A program made the position numbers and the translations under genes. From NCBI RefSeq assembly GCF_001078705.1, contig NZ_CDMW01000001.1, positions 2,163,541 to 2,227,540 on the forward strand: a stretch of DNA of 64,000 nucleotides, in the 5' to 3' direction. This DNA comes from Streptococcus sanguinis (GTDB taxonomy: Bacteria; Bacillota; Bacilli; Lactobacillales; Streptococcaceae). The notes below the pieces were generated by a model, which saw only the letters and a program-made list of their open reading frames with translations, made no database searches and was not told the DNA's origin. Below, one piece after another: positions 1-8,334 of the stretch. Each line of letters starts with the position of its first letter. Position 1 is the first letter of the stretch.

Positions 1-632
1 TCACCGATCTTCAGCACCCATGAAACTTCAAAGTTAATCATAGTCGCTACAAGAGCTCCAACCATGAAGATACCCAGTACAGAAGCCGCTTCAACAAGAG
101 CTGTCAAAGTGCTTTGCATGTTGGTAATGAGATTGACCCCTTCTTTGTAGGCGAATTCTAACTGTTTCCAACGGAAAATGTCATAAGCAACTGCTACGGC
201 AATCCAAAGCAAGATACCAATAGGGTTTCCTGCAATGGCAAGAGTTGCGGCGATAGAACCCATGATAGCCGGCACTAGAGATCCAAAGATAGAGTCTCCA
301 AGAGGAGCAAATGGTCCCATAAGACCTGTCTTGATACCATTGACAGCATCTTTTGATTTAACGCCGTCTTTTTCTTCCATAGCTAGGTCAAACCCTGCAA
401 TAATAGTATGGAAGAAAGGTGAAGTATTGAAGAATTGCGTATGCAATTTCATCATTTCTTGCAATTCTGGAGTGCCGTCACCGTACATTTTACGCAGCTG
501 AGGCAGGAGCATATAGAGGTAACCAGAACCTTGCATCCGCTCGTAGTTCCAGCCTAATTGGAAAGTGAACAAGCTGCGTTTGTTGATCTGTTTAAAATCT
601 TCTTTTGTTAATTTGTAATTAGAGTTCGTCAT
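1..632 (-). CDS. PTS mannose-family IID component, partial at window edge
   Basis: The reading frame starts with ATG at 632 and is still open at base 1, so about 210 N-terminal residues are visible. It begins MTNSNYKLTKEDFKQINKRS and contains the Gly/Ala-rich core typical of mannose/fructose/sorbose-class IID proteins (LMGPFAPLGDSIFGSLVPAI, then IAGNPIGILLW). IID forms the membrane complex with IIC and moves sugar while IIB phosphorylates it. Its start lies 14 bases inside the end of the IIC gene, which implies translational coupling. The IIA gene is not in view and probably lies further left. Substrate is inferred to be galactose or a galactoside from the neighbouring beta-galactosidase. Confidence 0.93.
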   Translation of the reverse strand, partial: MTNSNYKLTKEDFKQINKRSLFTFQLGWNYERMQGSGYLYMLLPQLRKMYGDGTPELQEMMKLHTQFFNTSPFFHTIIAGFDLAMEEKDGVKSKDAVNGIKTGLMGPFAPLGDSIFGSLVPAIMGSIAATLAIAGNPIGILLWIAVAVAYDIFRWKQLEFAYKEGVNLITNMQSTLTALVEAASVLGIFMVGALVATMINFEVSWVLKIG

Positions 633-1524
633 CTTCGATTTCCTCACTTTCTGAGTTTGTGCTAGCAGCTGGCGCAGCAGCTACTGTTCTTTGGCTGTAT
701 TTGAAATGCTGTACTGCAAGGAAGATACCAAAGATAGCTACACCAATCATAGACAAGCCTTTGAAGTTATTGGCAAATGTGATCGCAGCATCTTTTGGAA
801 GAGTTCCAACAACGCCAGATACAGCTTCACCAAGTGACTGAATGTTTGAGTAAAGCACAGTCAGCATAGCAGTCAAACCAAAACCAAGAGCTAAGTAGTG
901 AAGATTACGTTTAACTGGAAGGTAACGAAGTAAGATAGCAAACCCGAGTCCTGGAAGCATACGACCAGCCAGTGTCAAGCCATCTGCCAACCATTTCACA
1001 TTGTTTACTGCATTAACAATAGTTTGTACAAAGTCACCACCCAATGCCAAAGCAAGGAAAACTGGAAGTGCACGAGAAAGTGCCCAAGGAAGTGCACCTA
1101 AGAGATAGTTGCGTTCAATACCTTTATAATCGAAGCGTTCAACTGCTGCATCCACACGGTGTGCGAAGTAAGTGGTTGTCATACGTCCAAGGATATCTGT
1201 ATAAACCAGCAAGGCAGCTACGGGTACCGCAATGGTAGAAATTGCGATTTCTGACTTAATGCCTTGTGCTACTGAAAAGGCTGTTGCAAGAACGGCACCT
1301 GATGTTGCATCAATACGAGAAGCTCCACCAAATGTTCCTACACCAAGAACGAACAATTGCAGGCTACCACCGATAAACAAACCGGTTGTCAAATCGCCCA
1401 TAATCAAGCCAGTAATGAAACCAGCAAATACAGGTGATCCTGCTGAAGAAACGATGGTCAACTCATCACAAATTTGATAAGCTGAGTACAAAGTGAGTAG
1501 TAAAATTTGCCACCATTGTATCAT
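619..1524 (-). CDS. PTS mannose-family IIC component
   Basis: A 301-residue polytopic membrane protein of the mannose/sorbose IIC family. The start MIQWWQILLLTLYSAYQICD and the following SSAGSPVFAGFITGLIMGD are characteristic, and several hydrophobic segments alternate with Gly-rich turns to the end. The C-terminal 25 residues are charged (NSESEEIEDDEL). IIC forms the sugar channel together with IID. The gene sits between IIB (25-base gap) and IID (overlap) in one operon with the GH35 beta-galactosidase, so uptake of the sugar handled by that enzyme is the likely role. The ATG at 1524 is preceded by an AGGAGG ribosome binding site. Confidence 0.95.
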   Translation of the reverse strand: MIQWWQILLLTLYSAYQICDELTIVSSAGSPVFAGFITGLIMGDLTTGLFIGGSLQLFVLGVGTFGGASRIDATSGAVLATAFSVAQGIKSEIAISTIAVPVAALLVYTDILGRMTTTYFAHRVDAAVERFDYKGIERNYLLGALPWALSRALPVFLALALGGDFVQTIVNAVNNVKWLADGLTLAGRMLPGLGFAILLRYLPVKRNLHYLALGFGLTAMLTVLYSNIQSLGEAVSGVVGTLPKDAAITFANNFKGLSMIGVAIFGIFLAVQHFKYSQRTVAAAPAASTNSESEEIEDDEL

Positions 1525-1549
1525 AACAATGTCCTCCTAAAATTTTGTC

Positions 1550-2026
1550 TTATTTTAATAACTTCATGAAGTCCTCAACCGGATCGTTGGGAACCATTTG
1601 CGCGGTCAGCTTGACTCCTTTTTCGTGCAGCTTGTGAAAAGCTTCCACATCTGCATCTACCACATTGATAGAGCGGGTAATGGAGCGAGTTTCGTCTGAC
1701 TGAGACATATTGCCGACGTTCAGCGTTTCCAGCGGAACACCAGCTTCGACCAACCGCAGGAAGCGGTCCGGCTTGCGAGCGACAATCAAGAGTCGCTGTG
1801 AATCATACTTGCCGGCCAAGATATTTTCTGCTGCCTTAGCAATCGGCAAGACACTAAGTTTCACACCAGCTGGTGTTGCGAGCTTGAGTCCGCTCTTTTC
1901 GATAGCATTTTCAGCTACCTCATCGTCAATCACCATAATGCGTGAAATGTTGAGCTTGGTAGTCCAAAGATTGGCTACCTGTCCATGGATCAAACGTCCA
2001 TCGATACGTGCACCTACTATTGTCAT
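1550..2026 (-). CDS. PTS mannose-family IIB component
   Basis: A 158-residue cytosolic IIB protein. It begins MTIVGARIDGRLIHGQVANL; His14 in the RLIHGQV motif is the expected phosphorylation site of the mannose/sorbose IIB family, which accepts phosphate from IIA and passes it to the incoming sugar. Length is normal for a stand-alone IIB. Its ATG overlaps the last bases of the beta-galactosidase gene (2023-2026), so the two are translationally coupled. The order beta-galactosidase, IIB, IIC, IID matches the pneumococcal bgaC/gad cluster as I recall it. Confidence 0.95.
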   Translation of the reverse strand: MTIVGARIDGRLIHGQVANLWTTKLNISRIMVIDDEVAENAIEKSGLKLATPAGVKLSVLPIAKAAENILAGKYDSQRLLIVARKPDRFLRLVEAGVPLETLNVGNMSQSDETRSITRSINVVDADVEAFHKLHEKGVKLTAQMVPNDPVEDFMKLLK

Positions 2027-3810
2027 AGATTTTCCCCCTTTATTGTTTTAAATGTAGGTTGGTTAACTAAGTGAATGGTTTCGCTGTAGATCCCTTCTGT
2101 CTCAAAGATAATGATACGATTGTCGCCTTCTCTGAGCAGGCTATGCGGGATATAGAGCGATAGGGTCGGTCCGACATTCCAGAAACGGCCAATGCTGACA
2201 CCATTGACAAAGACGACACCCTTGCCAAAGTCGGACAGATCCAAATAAGTATCTTTAAGCGCTTTCATTTTAAAGTCAAAAGCGTAGAAAGCTGGTTGCT
2301 TTTCCTGCCACCCTTTTGAAAAGTCAATCTTTTCTGGATGGTCCAGCGGCAATGGATAATGCTGCCAGTCAAGCAGGAAGTGCAAATCCTTGCAGACACC
2401 GGTACGAATGCCCTTCTGCTGGGTATCTGCCAGCAGTTTGTGCCCATAATTGACCCGGCCCATGTTTTCCATCAGAATGTCAAGCTGGTGCTCTGCCTTT
2501 TTCTGGCCGTCCACCATAATATCCTGACCGATTTCTGTCTGGTACTGGGTTGCAATGTGCTGACCGTCCACATAGAGCTGCATACGGTCACGGCCGTCAA
2601 TGACACGGAGCCTTTCCTGATCAGCATCCCAACTAGCCCAAGTCCGATAGAGCAGGTAGCCGACATTTTGCCCCAGCTCCTCCATCTTCATCGGATAGAG
2701 ACTTTCGATAGGCTCTGCCAAGTCAGGCAGGGTCCCAAAGAGACTGACCTTCTGACTGAGCGGAATATTCCTGAGCTCAAAAGACTCTTTCACCAGCGGC
2801 TCCATCTGTGGATACTCTGGATAATGCTCTTTCAGCATCCTCTGGACTGCATAGTACTTGTCCGTTGGATTGCCACGCTCATTAAGTAGGGCATCGTAGT
2901 CATAGGAAGTTACCTGTGGTAGGTCAATGACACCTCTGGCCGAACAGCCGTTCATGAAGCCAAAGTTGGTACCGCCATGAAACATATAGAGATTGATTGA
3001 GCCCTGCTGAAGCACTTCGTGGACAGCTTGAGCCAACTCGTCTGGATCTCGCTTAATGACAGGCTCTTTCCAGCGATTGAACCAGCCATCCCAGAATTCC
3101 ATACACATGAGCGGCCACTTTTTGCCATGCTCGTCAAAGAATTCCTGCATCTGGGCAAAATTGTAATCTGCCTTAGAGCCAAAATTTCCTGTCACAAAGA
3201 CATCATCATCAATCAGCGTACCAGCTTGAAGCGTAGCTCGCCAAGGCCCGTCTGAAGTAAAGAGCGGACAGGTTACACCTCGTTCTTCCATGAGCTGTCT
3301 GATTGCTCTCAGGTAGGCCTTGTCTTCCCCATAGGAACCATACTCATTTTCCACCTGCATCATGAGGATATTTCCCCCATTGTCCAGAAGCCTTGGAGTC
3401 AGTCGCGGCAGCAGCTCGTCATAATAGCTGGCTACAGCCTGCAGAAAGGCCTCATCTGATGAGCGGATGCGCATTTTCTCATTGAGCAGCCAGGCCGGCA
3501 GACCTCCGAACTCCCACTCCGCGCAGATAAAAGGCGAAGGGCGAATAATGGCATAAAGTCCCAAATCCTGAGCCGTCTGTAAAAATGCCTCAATATCTAA
3601 AATCCCTTGAAAGTCAAAAACACCTTTTTGGGGTTCGTGCATATTCCAGGGAAGATAAGTCTCCACTGTGTTAAAGCCCAGAGCTTTGAGATTATAAAGG
3701 GAATGATACCAGTCCTCAGGCTGTACCCGAAAATAGTGAATGGCTCCCGATAAAATCTTAAACTCCCGATCATCCAAACAGAAGGAATGACCAATTTTGA
3801 ATCTTGCCAT
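2023..3810 (-). CDS. bgaC: Glycoside hydrolase family 35 beta-galactosidase
   Basis: A 595-residue intracellular enzyme with no signal peptide. The N-terminal TIM barrel has the GH35 signatures: the acid/base Glu156 in VENEYGSYGED and the nucleophile Glu238 in MCMEFWDGWFNRW. The C-terminal part (from about residue 370) carries the beta-sandwich domains of the family. In streptococci this enzyme, BgaC, cleaves terminal beta-1,3-linked galactose. It is first in an operon with the PTS genes. A strong promoter (3858-3886) and a cre-like site (3829-3842) precede it. The start at 3810 is the first Met and gives the expected MARFKIGHSF N-terminus. Function is firm; the exact linkage preference is taken from the family. 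Confidence 0.95.
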   Translation of the reverse strand: MARFKIGHSFCLDDREFKILSGAIHYFRVQPEDWYHSLYNLKALGFNTVETYLPWNMHEPQKGVFDFQGILDIEAFLQTAQDLGLYAIIRPSPFICAEWEFGGLPAWLLNEKMRIRSSDEAFLQAVASYYDELLPRLTPRLLDNGGNILMMQVENEYGSYGEDKAYLRAIRQLMEERGVTCPLFTSDGPWRATLQAGTLIDDDVFVTGNFGSKADYNFAQMQEFFDEHGKKWPLMCMEFWDGWFNRWKEPVIKRDPDELAQAVHEVLQQGSINLYMFHGGTNFGFMNGCSARGVIDLPQVTSYDYDALLNERGNPTDKYYAVQRMLKEHYPEYPQMEPLVKESFELRNIPLSQKVSLFGTLPDLAEPIESLYPMKMEELGQNVGYLLYRTWASWDADQERLRVIDGRDRMQLYVDGQHIATQYQTEIGQDIMVDGQKKAEHQLDILMENMGRVNYGHKLLADTQQKGIRTGVCKDLHFLLDWQHYPLPLDHPEKIDFSKGWQEKQPAFYAFDFKMKALKDTYLDLSDFGKGVVFVNGVSIGRFWNVGPTLSLYIPHSLLREGDNRIIIFETEGIYSETIHLVNQPTFKTIKGENL

Positions 3811-3828
3811 CTAATGTTCCCTCAGGTA

Positions 3829-3842
3829 TAAAACCGCTTTCA
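3829..3842 (-). promoter_or_regulatory. Candidate CcpA cre site of the bgaC operon
   Basis: On the minus strand the 14 bases read TGAAAGCGGTTTTA, matching the cre consensus TGWAANCGNTNWCA at all but one position. The site lies about 10-20 bases downstream of the expected transcription start, where CcpA binding blocks transcription. Carbon catabolite repression of a galactoside operon is expected. Confidence 0.6.
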
Positions 3843-3857
3843 TCTCTTGTTAATATT

Positions 3858-3886
3858 AATATAATAAATTTTTGTATAAATGTCAA
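3858..3886 (-). promoter_or_regulatory. Promoter of the bgaC-PTS operon
   Basis: On the minus strand TTGACA (3881-3886), a 17-base spacer and TATATT (3858-3863) form a near-consensus sigma-A promoter. A 10-base palindrome TTAATATTAA (3850-3859) overlaps the -10 region and start site and is a possible operator for the divergent GntR regulator. The divergent regulator may use the extended -10 TGTTAAAAT at 3904-3912. Confidence 0.75.
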
Positions 3887-3949
3887 CATTTTTTTTAAAA
3901 ATATGTTAAAATCTTAAGTAAGATAAGTAAAAAAAGAGAGGTGAACAAA

Positions 3950-4666
3950 ATGGCTATTCCAAAATACCAACAAATCAAAGATGAGCTCAAGCAGCAAATC
4001 ATTTCTGGCAAATTTGAAAATGGCGATAAGTTTTACACAGAGGCTGAGCTGATTCAGATGTTTAATGTCAGCTCCATTACCGTTGTCCGCGCTTTGAATG
4101 AACTGGCCAATGATGGTTACATCATCCGCCAGCAAGGCAAGGGAACCTTCGTTTCACGTGCAAGAAAGCACAAGCTGGTGGAATTTTCTGACGTTGAGAC
4201 CTTCCCTATCCAAAAAGATAAGGTGACTGTTCTCTCCATCAAGCGGGGGAATGACCTGAAAATCTTGGATAAGCTAGAACTAGCACCAACGCAGTTCTAC
4301 TATAAGATTGACCGGATCAGACGGACTGGCGATAAAATCTATATCTATCACCAAACCTATATCCCTGAGCAGTACATCAATCCTAACTATCCAGATATGG
4401 ACTACTACAGCTCTATCTACAACCGCTTCAAAACTGACTACCACATTCACATGAATGATGAGCATTTTGAAGAGACCAATGAAATTGTCTTCCCAACACC
4501 AAAAGATGTTGCGAAAGTACTGGAAGTTGATACCAACTTCCCGACCGTTCATCAGGTGAAGATTACTCAGCTGGAAAGCACTGGACAGATCTTAGAGTAC
4601 AGCGAAACTTACAAACGCGGTGATTTCTTCAAGATCAAGTTCATTTCCTGCAATCGGGACCACTAA
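3950..4666 (+). CDS. bgaR: GntR/HutC-family transcriptional regulator of the bgaC operon
   Basis: A GntR-type regulator of 238 residues. Residues 1-70 form the winged helix-turn-helix (AIPKYQQIKDELKQQI, TEAELIQMFNVSSITVVRAL, then the wing IIRQQGKGTFVS); the remainder is a UTRA ligand-binding domain as in HutC-type regulators, which sense sugar phosphates or other small molecules. ATG 3950 is chosen because the Shine-Dalgarno GAGAGG ends about 8 bases upstream; the GTG at 3941 lies within it. The gene is divergent from bgaC with 139 bp between, the arrangement of a local repressor. The symbol is by analogy with the pneumococcal neighbour of bgaC. Confidence 0.9.
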   Translation: MAIPKYQQIKDELKQQIISGKFENGDKFYTEAELIQMFNVSSITVVRALNELANDGYIIRQQGKGTFVSRARKHKLVEFSDVETFPIQKDKVTVLSIKRGNDLKILDKLELAPTQFYYKIDRIRRTGDKIYIYHQTYIPEQYINPNYPDMDYYSSIYNRFKTDYHIHMNDEHFEETNEIVFPTPKDVAKVLEVDTNFPTVHQVKITQLESTGQILEYSETYKRGDFFKIKFISCNRDH

Positions 4667-4671
4667 GATTG

Positions 4672-4706
4672 AAAACGATGGCTTCTAATCGGCTGTCGTT
4701 TTTTGT
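4672..4706 (+). terminator. Terminator of bgaR
   Basis: Stem AAAACGA (4672-4678) pairs with TCGTTTT (4696-4702), followed by a further T run, 5 bases after the bgaR stop. It is placed and oriented as a rho-independent terminator for bgaR. Confidence 0.75.
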
Positions 4707-4905
4707 TTCATCTTGTGTACTTATATCTATTATAAGTCTATCTATACCAATTTGCAATCCATTCTAAGAACTTTTGTTCATTAAAAAGTGAATTCTGTCA
4801 AAAAGTACACGAAACTTATGATTTCGTCCTATTTTTAATCGATTTAAAGAAGAAAAAATAAGAAACACTGGCTCTTCCCCTGAAAATTGGTACAATGATA
4901 AAGCA

Positions 4906-4935
4906 AAAAAGCTGAGATTCACATCCCAGCTTTTT
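4906..4935 (-). terminator. Terminator of the dha operon
   Basis: AAAAAGCTG (4906-4914) pairs with CAGCTTTTT (4927-4935), with an inner GAT/ATC pairing. A and T runs on both sides make it usable from both strands. It lies 59 bases downstream of dhaM. Confidence 0.75.
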
Positions 4936-4994
4936 GATATAAAATGTTCCTTATTTTGCAAATGAAGTCGTTTATTAAGTCTCTAGAAAACCTG

Positions 4995-5369
4995 CTATTT
5001 TTTTATTTCTAATTCACGGACCTGAAGTAAAACGTTAGGCAAATCCGCCCCAGCCTGAAGAAGGGCAGCAGCCGTATAGGCTCCCTCTACCAAGGGAACA
5101 TTGTTGATGATGATTTCCTTGTCAGAGAAGTCTGCGACCATTTCCAGATTCATCCGAGCTGACCCCAGATCGAAAAAGGCCAAAATAGTGTCCTTGTCAT
5201 TGGCATCTAAAGCTGCCTGAATCCCTTCAAAGCTCGTCCCGATGCTGCCATCGTCCAATCCGCCCACATAGCTGATGGCCACATCTCCCGCCACCTGCGA
5301 AATGAGGTCAAACAAGCCTTGGGCCAGGTTTTTGGAATGAGAAACGATAAGAATACCAGTATCCGCCAT
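4995..5369 (-). CDS. dhaM: Dihydroxyacetone kinase phosphotransfer subunit DhaM
   Basis: A 124-residue protein of the PTS IIA-mannose fold. It starts MADTGILIVSHSKNLAQGL; His11 is the expected phosphorylated residue. DhaM takes phosphate from HPr and re-phosphorylates ADP bound to DhaL. It is the short single-domain form usual in Gram-positive bacteria, not the multidomain E. coli form. Its ATG overlaps the dhaL stop (TGATG at 5367-5371). It is last of three dha genes and is followed by a terminator. Confidence 0.95.
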   Translation of the reverse strand: MADTGILIVSHSKNLAQGLFDLISQVAGDVAISYVGGLDDGSIGTSFEGIQAALDANDKDTILAFFDLGSARMNLEMVADFSDKEIIINNVPLVEGAYTAAALLQAGADLPNVLLQVRELEIKK

Positions 5370-5947
5370 CAGCCTGCCTCCGTTTCTAGAAGAGCCTCAA
5401 AGAGGAAACCAGATGAAGCCGAACCGGGATCGATATGGCCGATAGAACGCTCACCAACATAGGAAGCCCGCCCCTTGGTCGCTTTCAGATTTTTGGTCGC
5501 TTCCACTAGGAAACCAATCTTTTCATGCGTCAAGTCTCCAGACTGCAGAGAAAGAGGAATCCCCGACCAGACATCCACCATGGTCTTCTCACCAGGCACA
5601 GCCTTGCCCCGTTTCTGAATCATATCCAGACCAGCTTGGATGACTTCTGACAAGTCTTTGCCGTCTTTTTCGGCTTTGGCCATGCCCATGAAGGCCGAGC
5701 CATAGAGAGGGCCTGAAGCACCGCCCACCTTACTAATCAGCTGCATGGAAACAGCCTGAAAAACCTCAGCCGCACTGGAAAAGTCCTTAACAGCTAGACT
5801 CTCTACTGCTGCCGCCATTCCTCTAGCCATATTGCCACCGTGATCACCATCACCGATGGGTGTATCAAGGTCAGACAGATAGGCTTTCTGATCCTGGATC
5901 TTTTCGTTAAACAACTGCATCCATTTTTTTGCTCTTGCTGCGTCCAT
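5369..5947 (-). CDS. dhaL: Dihydroxyacetone kinase ADP-binding subunit DhaL
   Basis: A 192-residue helical-barrel subunit that holds ADP-Mg as a permanent cofactor and passes phosphate to dihydroxyacetone on DhaK. The Mg-ADP motif is visible as DTPIGDGDHGGNM, with Asp28, Asp33 and Asp35 as expected metal ligands. The ATG at 5947 is preferred over the in-frame GTG at 5953, because AAGGAGG lies five to six bases before it and the GTG falls inside that site. The gene lies 10 bases after dhaK and overlaps dhaM. Confidence 0.95.
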   Translation of the reverse strand: MDAARAKKWMQLFNEKIQDQKAYLSDLDTPIGDGDHGGNMARGMAAAVESLAVKDFSSAAEVFQAVSMQLISKVGGASGPLYGSAFMGMAKAEKDGKDLSEVIQAGLDMIQKRGKAVPGEKTMVDVWSGIPLSLQSGDLTHEKIGFLVEATKNLKATKGRASYVGERSIGHIDPGSASSGFLFEALLETEAG

Positions 5948-5957
5948 AAGCACCTCC

Positions 5958-6947
5958 TTACCAAGCGGCTGTCGTGACAGGACTGTTGAGAGCTGTCAGC
6001 CAGTCTGGCTGGTCTAGCTGGATAAAGGTCAGAGAAATCCCTGCCATGTCAATGGAGGTCATGTAATTACCCAGATTTTTATAGACAACTTCAACTCCAG
6101 CATCTGCCAAGAGATTTGCTACATCGGCCGCAAAGACATACTGCTCCATGAGCGGTGTTGCACCCATACCATTGATGAGAATGCCGATCTTCTTCCCAGA
6201 TTTGAGCTCAACAAACTGACTGAGCTTTTCGACTAATTCTTTAGCTAAGTCCTTAGACGGCTGCATCTTTTCCTTGCGATAGCCGGGCTCACCATGGATG
6301 CCAATACCGAACTCTATCTCATCATCAGCCAAAACAAAACCAGGCTTGCCGACTTCCGGAACGGTTGCCCCGCTCAAAGCCAAGCCAACTGTGTGAATCT
6401 TTTTGACCAGCTCATCGGCCAAAGTCTTGATTTCAGTCAGAGATTTGCCTGCACGCGCCGCATCCCCTAGAATCTTATGGACAAGAATGGTGCCAGCCAC
6501 TCCGCGGCGACCTTGCGTATAAAGGCTGTCTTCCACTGCGATATCATCATCCACGACGACACTAGCCACCTCAATCCCTTCCATCTCAGCCATTTCCTGA
6601 GCCATTTCAAAGTTCATGATGTCACCGGAGTAATTCTTAATCACCATGAAGACCCCAGCTCCCTCATCTGCTTCCTTGATAGCCTGCAAGACCTGGTCTG
6701 GTGTTGGTGAAGTAAAGACCGCTCCGCAAATAGCAGCCGACAGCATGCCCTCACCGACAAAGCCCGCGTGGGAAGGCTCATGACCACTGCCACCGCCAGA
6801 AATCAGGCCAACCTTACCTGTCTTCTCACTCTTGCGGGCAATGATATCGAAGCTCTCCACCCGATAAACCAAATCGCTGTGAATATAGGCCAAGCCGTCC
6901 AGCATCTCGTCCACAACCGCTGTTGGATTATTGATAATTTTCTTCAT
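5958..6947 (-). CDS. dhaK: Dihydroxyacetone kinase substrate-binding subunit DhaK
   Basis: A 329-residue subunit that binds dihydroxyacetone covalently as a hemiaminal through a His. That residue is His218 in FGIGIHGEPGYRKE. The N-terminal GGGSGHEPSHAGFVGEGM (His56) and the Asp at about 109 complete the active site seen in the family. First gene of dhaK-dhaL-dhaM, converting dihydroxyacetone to DHAP at the expense of PEP. A cre-like site close to the promoter suggests glucose repression. Full length and intact. Confidence 0.96.
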   Translation of the reverse strand: MKKIINNPTAVVDEMLDGLAYIHSDLVYRVESFDIIARKSEKTGKVGLISGGGSGHEPSHAGFVGEGMLSAAICGAVFTSPTPDQVLQAIKEADEGAGVFMVIKNYSGDIMNFEMAQEMAEMEGIEVASVVVDDDIAVEDSLYTQGRRGVAGTILVHKILGDAARAGKSLTEIKTLADELVKKIHTVGLALSGATVPEVGKPGFVLADDEIEFGIGIHGEPGYRKEKMQPSKDLAKELVEKLSQFVELKSGKKIGILINGMGATPLMEQYVFAADVANLLADAGVEVVYKNLGNYMTSIDMAGISLTFIQLDQPDWLTALNSPVTTAAW

Positions 6948-6999
6948 AGGTGTCCTCCGTTTCTCAGCGTTTCTTTACAACGAGCAATCCACCCTAAAA

Positions 7000-7052
7000 A
7001 GAAAGCGCTATCATTTTGATATTATTTTAACATTTTATCTTACCGAAAGCAA
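7000..7052 (-). promoter_or_regulatory. dhaK promoter with overlapping cre-like site
   Basis: On the minus strand TTGCTT (7047-7052), a 17-base spacer and TAAAAT (7024-7029) form the likely promoter. Just downstream, TGATAGCGCTTTCT (7000-7013) matches the cre consensus with two mismatches and covers the region just after the expected start site. This placement predicts CcpA repression of the dha operon. The promoter is seen; regulator assignment is inferred. Confidence 0.55.
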
Positions 7053-7092
7053 ATTCTGCCACATCCTAGACTAGAAGAAAGCATCAAATTAG

Positions 7093-7149
7093 TTGACAAG
7101 AAAAAGTAGACAGTGTATACTAAAGGTAGATAAGTAGACAGTGTATACT
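7093..7149 (+). promoter_or_regulatory. Promoter of the TetR gene with two 18-bp direct-repeat operators
   Basis: TTGACA (7093-7098), a 17-base spacer and TATACT (7116-7121) form a near-perfect promoter. An exact 18-base direct repeat ending in AGTGTATACT occurs at 7104-7121 and 7132-7149, offset by 28 bp. One copy overlaps the -10 element and the other lies just downstream of the expected start site. Each copy has a near-palindromic core. This is the layout of an autoregulated TetR operon. Confidence 0.75.
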
Positions 7150-7163
7150 TTGGGAGGAGATAC

Positions 7164-7760
7164 ATGAAACGCAATACTGCCCAGCTGAAAGAACAGCTCA
7201 TCCAAACAGGGATTGAAGAAATCGGAAAACATGGAATTGAACAGCTCTCGCTCAGGACTGTTGCCAAGGCCTGCGGTGTGACTCACGGCAGCCCTTACCG
7301 CCATTTTGAGAGCAAGGAAGGCTACCTCAAGGTGGTTTTGACCCAGCTTTCGCTCTTTCTCAATCAGGAAATCAATGAAAAGATTGATGCGACAGGTTCT
7401 GCGCGTGATCAGCTGACCCAGCTTGGTCTTAATTTCATTCTTTTTGCCAAGACCTACCCTCATTTTTTCGAAGCTCTCTTTATCAAATTTCCTTTTAAAT
7501 ATATGAAGGTGACGCAGAACACCATCCTCTTGGAGTCTGACCTGCCTGGATTTGATAAATTTAAGGAGCTTGTTTTAAAGCTTCGCGAGGAGGAAAATTT
7601 TAGCAATAGCGAAGCAGAAAGCCTTTTTCACTTTTGGAGCTTTATCACAGGCCTAGCCGTTCTGACCAACAGTCCTATCGGACAAGACCTTGATCCTCAA
7701 GCCATCCAAAGCACGATCGAGCACATGCTTGACATTTATATAAAAGGAGAACGATCATGA
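7164..7760 (+). CDS. TetR-family transcriptional regulator
   Basis: A 198-residue TetR-type repressor. Residues 8-55 give the helix-turn-helix (QLKEQLIQTGIEEIGKHGIE, LSLRTVAKACGVTHGSPYRHF). The rest is the helical ligand-binding and dimerisation domain. A GGAGG site precedes the ATG. Its stop overlaps the start of the following flavin reductase gene (ATGA, 7757-7760), so it very likely controls that enzyme. The doubled operator directly upstream indicates autorepression. The inducer is unknown; quinones or electrophiles are plausible from the partner gene. Confidence 0.9.
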   Translation: MKRNTAQLKEQLIQTGIEEIGKHGIEQLSLRTVAKACGVTHGSPYRHFESKEGYLKVVLTQLSLFLNQEINEKIDATGSARDQLTQLGLNFILFAKTYPHFFEALFIKFPFKYMKVTQNTILLESDLPGFDKFKELVLKLREEENFSNSEAESLFHFWSFITGLAVLTNSPIGQDLDPQAIQSTIEHMLDIYIKGERS

Positions 7761-8323
7761 AAACCTTGATTATTTACACCCACCCTAGCCCAACTGGCTT
7801 CAATGCTGCTATTCTCAAAGAAGTTCAAAGCAACCTTTCTAAGAAGCACGAGGTGAAAACATTGGACTTGTATGCCGAAAATTTTGATCCTATCTTACGC
7901 TTTGACCAAGAACATAGACGCCGTGACCTGCACAAAGACCCTGAAATGGCCAAATACCGGGATTTGATTACTTGGGCAGACCATCTGATTTTCATTTTCC
8001 CTATCTGGTGGAGCGGTATGCCGGCCATTCTCAAAGGCTTTATTGATCGTGTCTTTGCGGCTGACTTTGCCTACTCTTATAAGAAAGTCGGACTCCAAGG
8101 TCACCTGCAAGGCAAGTCTGGCTGGATTATCGTCAGTCATAATACACCAGGTTTTGCTCTACCTTTTGTCCAAGACTACGGCAAGGTGCTTAAAAATCAA
8201 GTCCTGAAACTTTGCGGTATTTCTCCCGTCAAACTGACAGAGCTCAACGGAGTAGAACGCAAAACAGACCAACAGCGCCAAGAAATACTCAAGAAAATCG
8301 GGCAGCTGGCCAGTCAAATTTAA
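7757..8323 (+). CDS. NAD(P)H-dependent flavodoxin-like oxidoreductase (quinone reductase family)
   Basis: A 188-residue protein of the flavodoxin-like NQO1/KefF family. It opens MKTLIIYTHPSPTGFNAAIL, the FMN-binding first strand and loop of these enzymes, and carries the conserved IFPIWWSGMPAILKGFIDRVF segment and the later SHNTPGF region. Members reduce quinones or azo compounds with NAD(P)H by two-electron transfer. It is translationally coupled to the TetR gene upstream. The repeat element and a terminator follow. The family is clear; the substrate cannot be told from sequence. Confidence 0.88.
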   Translation: MKTLIIYTHPSPTGFNAAILKEVQSNLSKKHEVKTLDLYAENFDPILRFDQEHRRRDLHKDPEMAKYRDLITWADHLIFIFPIWWSGMPAILKGFIDRVFAADFAYSYKKVGLQGHLQGKSGWIIVSHNTPGFALPFVQDYGKVLKNQVLKLCGISPVKLTELNGVERKTDQQRQEILKKIGQLASQI

Positions 8324-8334
8324 GATAAAGAAAA

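Larger units (their letters stand above)
4667..4994. other. Intergenic stretch between bgaR and dhaM
   Basis: 328 bases without a supportable gene. It holds a terminator for each flanking convergent gene. Between them (about 4710-4900) is AT-rich sequence with no convincing open frame. An extended -10-like TGGTACAAT at about 4889-4897 on the plus strand sits just before the second hairpin, but no -35 is visible, so I do not call a small RNA. Confidence 0.6.

Noticed and set aside
235-501. Plus-strand frame opposite the PTS IID gene
   Set aside because: It is antisense to a clearly conserved IID coding sequence, which continues to the window edge.
4860-4935. Small RNA ending at the 4906-4935 hairpin
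   Set aside because: Only an extended -10-like sequence without -35 is visible, and the hairpin is already explained as the dha terminator.
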